Below, piece by piece: positions 1 to 6,480 of a stretch of 64,000 nucleotides of DNA (positions are counted from its first letter, which is position 1; every line of letters starts with the position of its first letter). Under the pieces are notes generated by a model. The model was not told where the DNA came from. It was given only the letters and a program-made list of their open reading frames with translations, and did no database searches. A program made the translations under genes and the position numbers. The stretch lies in assembly GCA_022571215.1 (NCBI GenBank), contig JACZYG010000011.1, positions 1 through 64,000 on the forward strand, in the 5' to 3' direction. The DNA is from Fidelibacterota bacterium (lineage in GTDB: Bacteria > Fidelibacterota > SORT01).

Positions 1-230
1 GGGACTTTGATTTTGGGACGTTTATGGGAATGTCCCGAAAACGGCCGTTTATGAGACAAATATTTAGTGTTCCGAAACCAATACGTTTTTAAAATTTAAG
101 TAAAATATTTAGGGCTCTATAAACATAAATTGTGAAATATAATTAGTGGACCGATAAAAGGGACTGGTCAATATAGTTCACACTTTTTAAAATATTTATA
201 TTATTCGATTAAATTTACTACATTGTCGGT

Positions 231-247
231 AATACTAATTTAGTATT
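231..247. promoter_or_regulatory. 17-bp palindrome upstream of a lipoprotein gene
   Basis: Perfect inverted repeat AATACTA-ATT-TAGTATT, about 30 bp before the TTG start at 277. The whole stretch 1-276 is AT-rich and holds no gene that I can support. The palindrome could be an operator or just part of an AT-rich promoter; no clear -35/-10 pair accompanies it. Confidence 0.3.
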
Positions 248-276
248 TTATAAAGTAGAGAAAAGATGAAGGTAAT

Positions 277-660
277 TTGACAAGACGGTTCATAACAATC
301 TTGACTTCGGCAGCATTGCTAAACTTTATGTCCGGTTGCTATTCTACCAGGGAGATTCCGGTTCATGAATTCTGGGAACATAGGTCAGATAATATTGTTT
401 CTGTTGTTACAAAGTCGGGAGATGTGATTGAATTTCCTGAGAATTATCCTGCCAATTATGATCACTCTGAGCACTCGATAACCGGAATATCAATTTCGGG
501 AATGGTAATTAATCTTCCGGCGGATGACATTATTTGGGTGAAAGTGCGGCAGGTTGACAGCGGAAAGACAATATCAATTATAGTTATGGGAGTAGGAATC
601 ATCGTCGGAATAATTTTTGGTAGCTTATTCATAATATTTTTTACCACAATAGAGAATTAA
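277..660 (+). CDS. small lipoprotein with C-terminal membrane segment, function unknown
   Basis: 127 aa. The N-terminus has a positively charged start, a hydrophobic stretch and a lipobox ending at Cys21 (FMSGC), so it is probably a lipoprotein. The last ~30 residues are a long hydrophobic segment (VMGVGIIVGIIFGSLFIIFF), which is unusual in a lipoprotein. The middle part resembles the short beta-rich domain of small membrane lipoproteins that contain a 'VVTKSGDVIEF' strand, also echoed in the next gene. Start is TTG with GAAGG just upstream; the ATG at 266 is out of frame and hits a stop after four codons. I do not recognise the family. Confidence 0.6.
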   Translation: MTRRFITILTSAALLNFMSGCYSTREIPVHEFWEHRSDNIVSVVTKSGDVIEFPENYPANYDHSEHSITGISISGMVINLPADDIIWVKVRQVDSGKTISIIVMGVGIIVGIIFGSLFIIFFTTIEN

Positions 661-680
661 TCAATTGTGAATAAATTATC

Positions 681-1535
681 TTGATCAACTGTCAATTCAT
701 ATTTATCGAAAAGAAAGCTACCCTGTGCATTCTTATGTTTGCGATAGTTCTGCTCTTTCCTTACGATGTTGAAGCACAATCGGCAGAGCCGGATTCCATA
801 TTCCTGGTAGCTGGCGGAGGTCTTGTAGTTCGAATAATCGGCATTAAGGATGGAAATGTGAAAATAATCTCTCCTGAAGGAGAAACTCAAAATTTGGCTT
901 TAGATGGGATAGAGAAGATCGTAGATTCTCGTGGTAGAGTAATTTACTGGCGAAACAGAGTTTCGTCTAAGGGGTTCAGTGAATATCTTGCACGATCCAA
1001 GGTAAAGCGTCAGAAGATTCTGAATGTGGGAATTTCACGTGATCGCCGTGGAGGTAGTGGAGAAGGCTGGACTCAGTTCACTCCCCGTATTGGCTGGCTG
1101 TTCTCGCCCGGCTTTACGATAGAACTCAGCGGGGGCAGGAAGAAATTTGTTGAAGATGGGCTTCAACACTGCTTTTGTGACGGCGTAACAATACTTGTTG
1201 GTTCTTGGCATGACGAACGAACGAGAAATATTTTTCAAGTTCATATTACTAAGAAGTTTTCAGCCCTAACTGACCACCTGTCCTCTTACTCAGTCATTGG
1301 ATTCGGACTACTATGGGACAGATGGCAGAGAACAGAAACTTTCTTTGAAGAAATAGAATACACCGAGACCCGCTCGGATGTATGGAAATATAACATAGTT
1401 GACGGCGGTTTGGGACTACTATTCTTAGTCGCAGAGCAGTTTTATGTCAGGGCTGAGACACGGGCAGAACTTTGGTTAGGTACATTAACTTTAGGGATTG
1501 TTTCTATTGGGATTTCGTGGCGAATTCCGCTCTAA
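681..1535 (+). CDS. secreted outer-membrane barrel-like protein, function unknown
   Basis: 284 aa from a TTG start, which is weakly supported; ATG at 735 (codon 19) is an alternative, but it would cut the signal peptide short. A hydrophobic segment followed by VEAQS looks like a signal peptidase I site. Residues ~30-75 form a small beta domain (LVVRIIGIKDGNVKIISPEG) of the same flavour as the preceding lipoprotein. From ~115 to the end, alternating Gly/aromatic strands ending in GISWRIPL suggest an outer-membrane beta barrel of about eight strands. It lies 20 bp after the previous gene and is probably co-transcribed. No specific function can be assigned. Confidence 0.55.
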   Translation: MINCQFIFIEKKATLCILMFAIVLLFPYDVEAQSAEPDSIFLVAGGGLVVRIIGIKDGNVKIISPEGETQNLALDGIEKIVDSRGRVIYWRNRVSSKGFSEYLARSKVKRQKILNVGISRDRRGGSGEGWTQFTPRIGWLFSPGFTIELSGGRKKFVEDGLQHCFCDGVTILVGSWHDERTRNIFQVHITKKFSALTDHLSSYSVIGFGLLWDRWQRTETFFEEIEYTETRSDVWKYNIVDGGLGLLFLVAEQFYVRAETRAELWLGTLTLGIVSIGISWRIPL

Positions 1536-1731
1536 TTGAGGAGAGACAAACCCATGTCATCGACGTTGCATGTCAGCTTCCGAGCACAGTTGTTTTCTGG
1601 TCAATATTTAACCTCTTTATGCATTCATGAGTTTCGCCGAGCGTCTACTTCTACCGCCTCCAAGCAGGCGAATTCGTCCTTACGAGGAAGATGGTGTTGT
1701 TGAAGTAGCTGAATCGGCATTACGGGACAAA

Positions 1732-1777
1732 CTGGAGTGCACCCCTTGCGTGAGACACTTTCTTGGTTATTTTAGAC
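1732..1777 (+). repeat. left terminal inverted repeat of the IS3-family element
   Basis: Pairs imperfectly with 3001-3046. The strongest shared blocks are CTGGAGTG at the tip and GAGACACTTTCTT further in. Confidence 0.8.
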
Positions 1778-1804
1778 ACACCAAAACCGGGAGGGTATCA
1801 CACG

Positions 1805-2137
1805 ATGACAGGAAGTCGACGTAGGTATGGGAGTTCTTTTAAGATTGACGTAGTTCGTAAAGTCGAGAGTGGGCTATCTGCAGCCCAAGTTGCTCGCAGA
1901 TATCAACTTAGTCCTCATTTGGTATATAAATGGCTTCGTCTGTACAGAGAGAACCCGGAAAAAGCTTTTAAGAGGGGTGGATCCAGGGAGTTTGAGAATT
2001 TGGATACAGAAGCCCGGGTTGCCGAGTTGGAGCGAAAGGTCGGAAGCCTGACCATGGAGAATGAGTTCCTAAAAAAAGTCTTGGAACGGTTAGAGAGCAA
2101 TGGGGGAGCAAAGATCCCAATGGATGGAGAGAGATGA
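1805..2137 (+). CDS. IS3-family transposase OrfA (HTH_Tnp_1)
   Basis: 110 aa from ATG 1805, which has GGGAGG at 1789-1794; a longer frame from 1763 starts inside the left repeat and is unlikely. Residues ~8-50 form the helix-turn-helix that binds the IS ends (SAAQVARRYQLSPHLVYKWL), and residues ~65-100 form a leucine-zipper-like coiled coil (VAELERKVGSLTMENEFLKK) used for oligomerisation with OrfAB. The stop overlaps the OrfB start (ATGA), and an A7G run at 2071-2078 lies near its end, so it can be made alone or as the N-terminal part of the OrfAB fusion. Confidence 0.9.
   Translation: MTGSRRRYGSSFKIDVVRKVESGLSAAQVARRYQLSPHLVYKWLRLYRENPEKAFKRGGSREFENLDTEARVAELERKVGSLTMENEFLKKVLERLESNGGAKIPMDGER
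2071..2078 (+). other. candidate -1 ribosomal frameshift site (A7G)
   Basis: OrfA reads this as ct[A AAA AAA] gtc, a slippery heptamer. A -1 slip here enters the OrfB frame, which has no stop between this point and the OrfB ATG at 2134, giving a continuous OrfAB transposase. This matches the known expression mode of IS3 elements. Confidence 0.65.
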
Positions 2138-3033
2138 TCTATACATTGATCACACAGCATTCTGTAGGACTCCCCAAAAGGATTTTGTGTGAAATCACAG
2201 AAGTCAGCCGTAGCGGTTTTTACCGGTTTCTATCAAGCGTTAAGGAAAAGGCCGATTCAATTGAAGCGAAACTAATTGAGCATATTGAACATATCTGTGT
2301 AGATATGCCGGGATACGGGTATCGCAGGGTGACAAAGGCATTACAGCGAATGGGATACCGAATAAATCACAAGCGTGTACTCAGACTTATGCGCAGTAAC
2401 GACCTGTTATGTAAGCGTAAAAGGGGTTCTGTACGAACGACTGATTCCAGGCACCATCTTGGTATCTATCCCAACTTGGCTAAAGATGTACAGCCCACCG
2501 CTCCGGATCAGTTGTGGGTTTCGGATATAACGTATATCAGACTTCCCAAAGCATTCGTATATCTGGCTGTGATAATGGATCTGTTCACTCGCCGTATAGT
2601 GGGATGGTCGCTTGGAAGGGATATTGACACAAGGTTAAGCATTAGCGCGCTTAGGATGGCATTGAGAAACCGTTCTATCAAACCGGGTTTGATCCATCAC
2701 TCCGACAGAGGAGTGCAATATGCTTCAGGTAAATATATAGAGATGTTGAAACAGGATGGAATAATTGTCAGTATGTCGCGAAAGGGTAATCCCTATGATA
2801 ATGCCACTATCGAGTCATTTATCAAGACACTGAAATACGAGGAGGTCCTGTTGAATGAATATGAATCCTTTGAGGAGGCGTACGATTATATTGCTTACTA
2901 CATCAATGAGGTTTACAATAAGAGGCGGTTACACTCAGCATTGGGATATAACTCGCCTGTTGAATTTGAAAATGCATTCAAGGAAAGAAGATTAGAAATG
3001 GTCTTAAAACAGGAAGAAAGTGTCTCAGTTTAG
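2134..3033 (+). CDS. IS3-family transposase OrfB (DDE integrase core)
   Basis: 299 aa, full length for the family. The N-terminal ~60 residues form the HTH_21-like region (MPGYGYRRVTKALQRMGYRI). An rve integrase core follows, with catalytic Asp in LWVSDITYIR, Asp in IHHSDRGVQYAS and Glu in NPYDNATIESFIKTLK, then the usual C-terminal YNKRRLHSALGYNSPVEFE. It catalyses strand cleavage and joining during transposition. The ATGA overlap with OrfA plus the upstream A7G motif indicate both reinitiation and frameshifting are possible. The frame appears intact, so the element may still be active. Confidence 0.93.
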   Translation: MIYTLITQHSVGLPKRILCEITEVSRSGFYRFLSSVKEKADSIEAKLIEHIEHICVDMPGYGYRRVTKALQRMGYRINHKRVLRLMRSNDLLCKRKRGSVRTTDSRHHLGIYPNLAKDVQPTAPDQLWVSDITYIRLPKAFVYLAVIMDLFTRRIVGWSLGRDIDTRLSISALRMALRNRSIKPGLIHHSDRGVQYASGKYIEMLKQDGIIVSMSRKGNPYDNATIESFIKTLKYEEVLLNEYESFEEAYDYIAYYINEVYNKRRLHSALGYNSPVEFENAFKERRLEMVLKQEESVSV

Positions 3034-3046
3034 GGGTTCACTCCAG
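3001..3046 (-). repeat. right terminal inverted repeat of the IS3-family element
   Basis: Mirror of 1732-1777; it includes the OrfB stop codon at 3031-3033. The outer tip on this strand ends CACTCCAG. Confidence 0.8.
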
Positions 3047-3215
3047 ATTTCTCTTATCGGAATTAGTATATACGCCATCCTGCTCAGTTAGCTCCTCCTC
3101 AAGAAAACCATCACTCTTGACGATAAATATTATATATGACGGAACAATTTATTAATAAAGGCGTGTATAAGGTGAACAAAGCCGAAGATACCATACTTGA
3201 CATCTAAAAAAACAC

Positions 3216-3252
3216 TTGACAAATGTATACTTATGTAATACTATGTATAGTA
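3216..3252 (+). promoter_or_regulatory. promoter with palindromic operator for the toxin-antitoxin pair
   Basis: A consensus -35 (TTGACA, 3216-3221), a 17-bp spacer and a -10-like TACTAT (3239-3244). The -10 is the left arm of a perfect palindrome TACTAT-GT-ATAGTA (3239-3252), so a repressor bound there would block RNA polymerase. Transcription would start only a few bases before the ATG at 3257, giving a nearly leaderless mRNA. This is the layout expected for an autoregulated toxin-antitoxin promoter. Confidence 0.6.
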
Positions 3253-3256
3253 AAGT

Positions 3257-3631
3257 ATGGATAAAAGAGATATAAAAAAGATAAAAAAGAGGAAAGAAAA
3301 GAAGGAAGAAAAACCAAAGCCCAGGCCAAAACCCATAAAGCCCTTATTTACTGGTCGATTTAATCGTGCTGCGAAAAATAATTGCGGTAAAGATAGGATA
3401 GCGTTGGCGGAACTCGATGCAGACATTGCTATAATAATATCCAACCCGAAAATTGGGATACCAAAAACAGGCGATCTCAGGGGTGTTAGGGTGCATAAGG
3501 TTAAACGAGGAACGGATGAATTGCTAATTGCTTATAAATTTGATAAAAAGAAAAGAGAAATTGAGTTTTATGATTTCGACGTTCACGAAAATTATTACGA
3601 AGATCTCAAAAATTATTTAAGGAGGAAATAA
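3257..3631 (+). CDS. RelE/ParE-like toxin with a basic N-terminal extension
   Basis: 124 aa. The C-terminal ~75 residues carry the RelE/ParE fold signature: a helix with ALAELDADIAIIISNP, then GDLRGVRVHKVKRG, then ELLIAYKFD and a final strand-helix ending in HENYYEDLKNYLRR. Relatives are mRNA interferases or gyrase poisons; which applies here is not visible. Residues 1-30 are very rich in Lys, Glu and Pro and have no counterpart in ordinary RelE/ParE proteins; no internal Met offers a shorter start. It is the first gene of a two-gene operon whose stop overlaps the next start (TAATG), i.e. toxin-first order like HigBA. Confidence 0.65.
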   Translation: MDKRDIKKIKKRKEKKEEKPKPRPKPIKPLFTGRFNRAAKNNCGKDRIALAELDADIAIIISNPKIGIPKTGDLRGVRVHKVKRGTDELLIAYKFDKKKREIEFYDFDVHENYYEDLKNYLRRK

Positions 3632-4041
3632 TGAGCATAACAGATAGATATAGAGATAAAGAAAGAAATATTGTTGCGAGCTTTATGACAATACCTATTG
3701 AAAAACGTAAATCGATGGTCGGGTTATTAGTGGAGTTGGTTGAGAGGACAGTTCAGTCTGAAACCGAAGATTATATTTCTGGTGTACCTACGGTAGTTAT
3801 TGACAATATTTTAACTAAATATGAAGATGATGAAAAATTGAATTATATGAATGTATTTGGAGGTCTATATGATGAACCGTGGGTAATTAAGGATGCAGCC
3901 CGATTTCTTGGTGTAACGGAAACAACTATTCGTAGGTATATCAGCGCAGGAAAACTGAAAGCTTCACAGCCAGGTAGAAAATATCTTATTGACTATAAAG
4001 ACCTAAAAATATTTAGGGAACAATCCCAAACAGTATCTTGA
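3631..4041 (+). CDS. putative antitoxin with excisionase/MerR-type HTH (HTH_17)
   Basis: 136 aa, preceded by a strong AAGGAGG and translationally coupled to the toxin gene. Residues ~85-130 form an excisionase-type winged helix: WVIKDAARFLGVTETTIRRY, then a recognition segment ending ASQPGRKYLIDYKDL. The N-terminal half is helical and charged and probably neutralises the toxin. By position and DNA-binding domain it should repress the palindromic promoter at 3239-3252. Antitoxins with this HTH are less usual than XRE-type HigA. Without the neighbour it would be called a generic excisionase-like regulator. Confidence 0.6.
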   Translation: MSITDRYRDKERNIVASFMTIPIEKRKSMVGLLVELVERTVQSETEDYISGVPTVVIDNILTKYEDDEKLNYMNVFGGLYDEPWVIKDAARFLGVTETTIRRYISAGKLKASQPGRKYLIDYKDLKIFREQSQTVS

Positions 4042-4045
4042 ATTG

Positions 4046-4080
4046 ACGCTTACTTAAATAATTTAAGTAAGCGTTTTAAT
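4046..4080 (+). terminator. rho-independent terminator after the toxin-antitoxin operon
   Basis: A perfect 13-bp stem ACGCTTACTTAAA / TTTAAGTAAGCGT (4046-4058, 4062-4074) with a TAA loop, followed by TTTTAAT. It starts five bases after the antitoxin stop. Confidence 0.8.
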
Positions 4081-4273
4081 AAGCCAACTCACGTTCAAGT
4101 AAATCCTCCATATTCCACAGTTTATTAGTAATACCCGCTTCTATTGCCGGAGTGCATTTTAGCGTCTGATGTATTCGGTAGAAATTGTAATTGGCAAAAT
4201 GCAACGCACACTCAGCTTTCAGATTGATTAACGTTTTACTAAAACGATGGTAGTATCTGAATTTGAGTTGTGA
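4076..4273 (-). pseudogene. remnant C-terminus of an IS1-type transposase
   Basis: Read on the minus strand, the frame ending with TAA at 4076-4078 gives LHFANYNFYRIHQTLKCTPA, then IEAGITNKLWNMEDLLEREL. This is the hallmark C-terminal end of IS1-like transposases (HYNF-x-RIH-x-TL-x-x-TPA-x-x-AG). Going upstream the frame meets an in-frame stop at 4274-4276, and no further transposase can be followed, so only about 65 codons survive. It shows that the patch has received more than one mobile element. Confidence 0.65.
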
Positions 4274-4380
4274 TTATTCGTTAGATATGCAGGGCGGAGA
4301 ACGGAGATTGTTTTACATGCACCCGGTAGACTGATGCCTGACCAAAGTCCACAACCTGCCCTCTGATTTTAAATTTTTTA

Positions 4381-4542
4381 CTAATTACCTGGAGGTCTAA
4401 TCAACTCATTCGAATTAGGAAACCAGGCATTGCCGGTGCGTGTATCAATTAAGGGAGGAGCAGACGTCCCATCATTAACCTGATAGTGTCCGTTCTCCGA
4501 CCAGCGGAATAGAATCAGTAACAAACCTGCCATGAATATCAT
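4381..4542 (-). CDS. small single-span membrane protein, possibly 5'-truncated by a stop codon
   Basis: 53 aa from ATG 4540-4542. It has one hydrophobic segment (MIFMAGLLLILFRW) followed by a short polar tail with the motif PLIDTRTGNAWF, of the type seen in small exported proteins carrying 'DT-x-TG-x-x-Y/W'. A better start exists 27 bases upstream (ATG 4567-4569 with GGAGGT at 4577-4582), but its sixth codon is TAA. Either the real start is the internal ATG or a nonsense mutation has disabled the gene. Function unknown. Confidence 0.4.
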   Translation of the reverse strand: MIFMAGLLLILFRWSENGHYQVNDGTSAPPLIDTRTGNAWFPNSNELIRPPGN

Positions 4543-4569
4543 AATTGCGTATTAGAGAATCTTGCTCAT

Positions 4570-4864
4570 ACTGCTTACCTCCGTTTGTTAGTTAATAAAA
4601 TAAAACTTATTTTAATTTAGAAGGACAATTTTAGTAAACCAGCTCTCTTTAAAGCAGGTCTGAAACATATTTAATAATATTTTCTATGCAAAATACCAAA
4701 CTCTAAGATACTCTCAAGCAGCGGAAGATGGAATAACTCGTAGATTTTGGATTATAGAGGAATCACTTGAGCCGGAAATAGCTTAATTCAAATTAAGATT
4801 CTACCTTATTATTGAGCTTCTTGACTTTACGACCGTTATTTAGAATATTACGCTCCTGTCTATT
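4570..4864. other. intergenic region, no gene seen
   Basis: About 295 bp of AT-rich sequence between the divergent small membrane ORF and radC. A TTGACT at 4821-4826 could be a -35 element for radC, but the -10 is not convincing. Confidence 0.4.
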
Positions 4865-5590
4865 ATGGAAAAGCAACCGGACCACAGAAAAGGACACAGA
4901 CAACGCCTCAGGGAGCGGTATCTAAAATCGGGTGTCAAGGCGCTGAACGAATACGAAGTCATCGAGCTTTTGCTTTCTCTCGGCACACCGCGGAAAGACG
5001 TAAAAATCCCCGCCAAAGAACTTCTTAAAAAATTCAAGTCACTAAGAGGCGTTCTTGACGCTGACGACACCGACCTCAAAACCATAAAAGGCGTGGGACC
5101 AAATAATATCTTCGGTTTGAAATTCATTCATGACGTGGCTTCCGAATACTTAAAACAGAAAACGACCGAGCTGCCCGTAACAAGCTCTCCTGAAGCGGTT
5201 TACGAATATCTTCTTCACACAATGTCAGGGCTTGATAAAGAAGTTTTCAAGGCGATCTATCTCGATGCGAAAAACAGGATAATTGAGATCGAGGATCTGT
5301 TTGAAGGAACGGTGGACACGAGCGTCGTTTATCTGAGAGAAGCCGTTAAAAGCGCGCTGAAACATAACGCTGTTTCAATAATCTTTGCTCACAACCATCT
5401 TTCAGGAGATACAAGACCAAGCGAAGATGATAAAAATATTACTCAGGAGCTGGTGAACGCCTGCGAACTAATGGAAATTAAGGTACTCGACCACATAATC
5501 ATAAGCGGGAATGATTATTTCTCTTTTGCAAATCAGGGATATATAGAGACATATCGAAACAAATTCGAGAAATTTGTTAAGTCAATTTAA
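4865..5590 (+). CDS. radC: RadC/YicR family JAB-domain protein
   Basis: 241 aa. Residues ~1-90 contain the UPF0758 N-terminal helix-hairpin-helix-like region (RGVLDADDTDLKTIKGVGPN), and residues ~105-235 the JAB/MPN domain. The metal site motif H-x-H-x10-D is intact: His176, His178, Asp189 in HNHLSGDTRPSEDD, with Ser180. The family was named for an early, later doubted, DNA-repair phenotype; its true role remains unclear, but the metalloprotease-type active site is complete here. It is a monocistronic gene by spacing. It lies at the edge of the accessory patch, which is common because radC paralogues often ride with mobile elements, but this copy looks like the chromosomal type. Confidence 0.9.
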   Translation: MEKQPDHRKGHRQRLRERYLKSGVKALNEYEVIELLLSLGTPRKDVKIPAKELLKKFKSLRGVLDADDTDLKTIKGVGPNNIFGLKFIHDVASEYLKQKTTELPVTSSPEAVYEYLLHTMSGLDKEVFKAIYLDAKNRIIEIEDLFEGTVDTSVVYLREAVKSALKHNAVSIIFAHNHLSGDTRPSEDDKNITQELVNACELMEIKVLDHIIISGNDYFSFANQGYIETYRNKFEKFVKSI

Positions 5591-5677
5591 TTTAACATGA
5601 GAAATTAATCCTTTTTAAAAGTTGTTTGACCAAAATTCCTTCTTTACTTTAATTTATAATAAACAATATATTATAGC

Positions 5678-6424
5678 ATGAGAGTCTACGATCTAAAATT
5701 TTGTTCATTGTTATTCTGCTTGAGTTTTCTCTTATTGGCAGCCGGATGCCAGAAAAAACCGGAATCCGATAGTTCATCTCCGTTCCGGATAGAAATAGTG
5801 GAAAGGGTTCCCGATTCTGAATTCCCGGCGATTGAAATTGCTTCCCCCATGAAACACGAGATCGTTTCAAACGACTTTTCGGTTTACTTTGCTTCCGCCG
5901 GAATAGAACTGTCCAACGAGGGTGAGCATCTTCATTTCATGCTTGATGACGGCGATATCATAGAACATTTTGAAGGCAATTCTCCTCTGAATTTTAAGAA
6001 CATCCCGGACGGGCAGCATCTGATTCGAGTTTTCGCCGTGAAGAAAGATCATACAAGTTATAAATCCCTCAAATCTACTGATATGGTAACTTTTTATGTC
6101 AATGAAAAAACCGGAAAGCTGCCGACAGAAAAATCTAAACCGATGCTGTTTCTGAATTTACCCACAGGACGGAGCGAAGGAATCAGCGCCGAGAATGTTC
6201 TGCTCGATTTTTGGGTTTCAAACGCCAAATTGGGAATATATGACTATAAAGTAGGTTATTCACTCGATGGACATGAAGGCACCCTTTCGCTGTGGGAAAC
6301 TTATGTTATCAGCGGCTTATCCGAAGGGAAACATAAATTGATATTCGATCTTATTGATCCTAACGGAAAACCTGTTCTCGGGAATTTCAATCATACCGTC
6401 AGGACATTTATTATTACGAAGTAA
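5678..6424 (+). CDS. lipoprotein with two repeated beta-sandwich domains
   Basis: 248 aa. The signal peptide ends in the lipobox LAAGC (Cys24). After a short linker come two similar ~95-residue beta domains: the first has HLHFMLDDG and IPDGQHLIRVFAV, and the second has DYKVGYSLDGHEG and LSEGKHKLIFDLID. Both end with a strand like TFYVNEKTG / RTFIITK. The pattern resembles Ig-like or fibronectin-like extracytoplasmic domains. It is 56 bp upstream of the M24B peptidase gene on the same strand. I do not recognise a specific family; a structural or binding role at the cell surface is only inference. Confidence 0.6.
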   Translation: MRVYDLKFCSLLFCLSFLLLAAGCQKKPESDSSSPFRIEIVERVPDSEFPAIEIASPMKHEIVSNDFSVYFASAGIELSNEGEHLHFMLDDGDIIEHFEGNSPLNFKNIPDGQHLIRVFAVKKDHTSYKSLKSTDMVTFYVNEKTGKLPTEKSKPMLFLNLPTGRSEGISAENVLLDFWVSNAKLGIYDYKVGYSLDGHEGTLSLWETYVISGLSEGKHKLIFDLIDPNGKPVLGNFNHTVRTFIITK

Positions 6425-6480
6425 TTATTCCAAACTTCATAATACACACTTTTAATTAACTTGTTAGGAGAATCACTCAA

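Larger units (their letters stand above)
1732..3046 (+). mobile_element. complete IS3-family insertion sequence, ~1.3 kb
   Basis: The element is bounded by imperfect inverted repeats of about 46 bp. The left end reads CTGGAGTGCACCCC and the right end, reverse-complemented, reads CTGGAGTGAACCCC; both continue into an identical GAGACACTTTCTT block. It encodes OrfA (HTH) and OrfB (DDE integrase-type transposase) in the -1 relationship typical of the family. The OrfB stop lies inside the right repeat. I find no 3-5 bp target duplication next to either end, so the insertion is old, was rearranged, or my end call is off by a base or two. The ends resemble the IS150 type, but subgroup assignment is tentative. 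Confidence 0.9.

Noticed and set aside
1-276. possible end of a mobile element in the first ~60 bases (repeats of GGGAC and CGTTTATG)
   Set aside because: The repeats are short and there is no paired end within the window; insufficient evidence.
1554-1703. 49-codon frame with a GAGGAGAG site after the barrel gene
   Set aside because: Composition is not protein-like, with Ser/Arg/Cys-rich shadow character, and no homology pattern is recognisable; left unannotated.
1627-1824. 65-codon frame upstream of OrfA
   Set aside because: It crosses the left end of the insertion sequence and has no ribosome-binding site; it is at best a broken gene piece disrupted by the insertion.
5655-5660. TATAAT before the 5678 lipoprotein gene
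   Set aside because: The -10 is perfect, but the nearest -35 match is 23 bp away, too far; not listed as a promoter.
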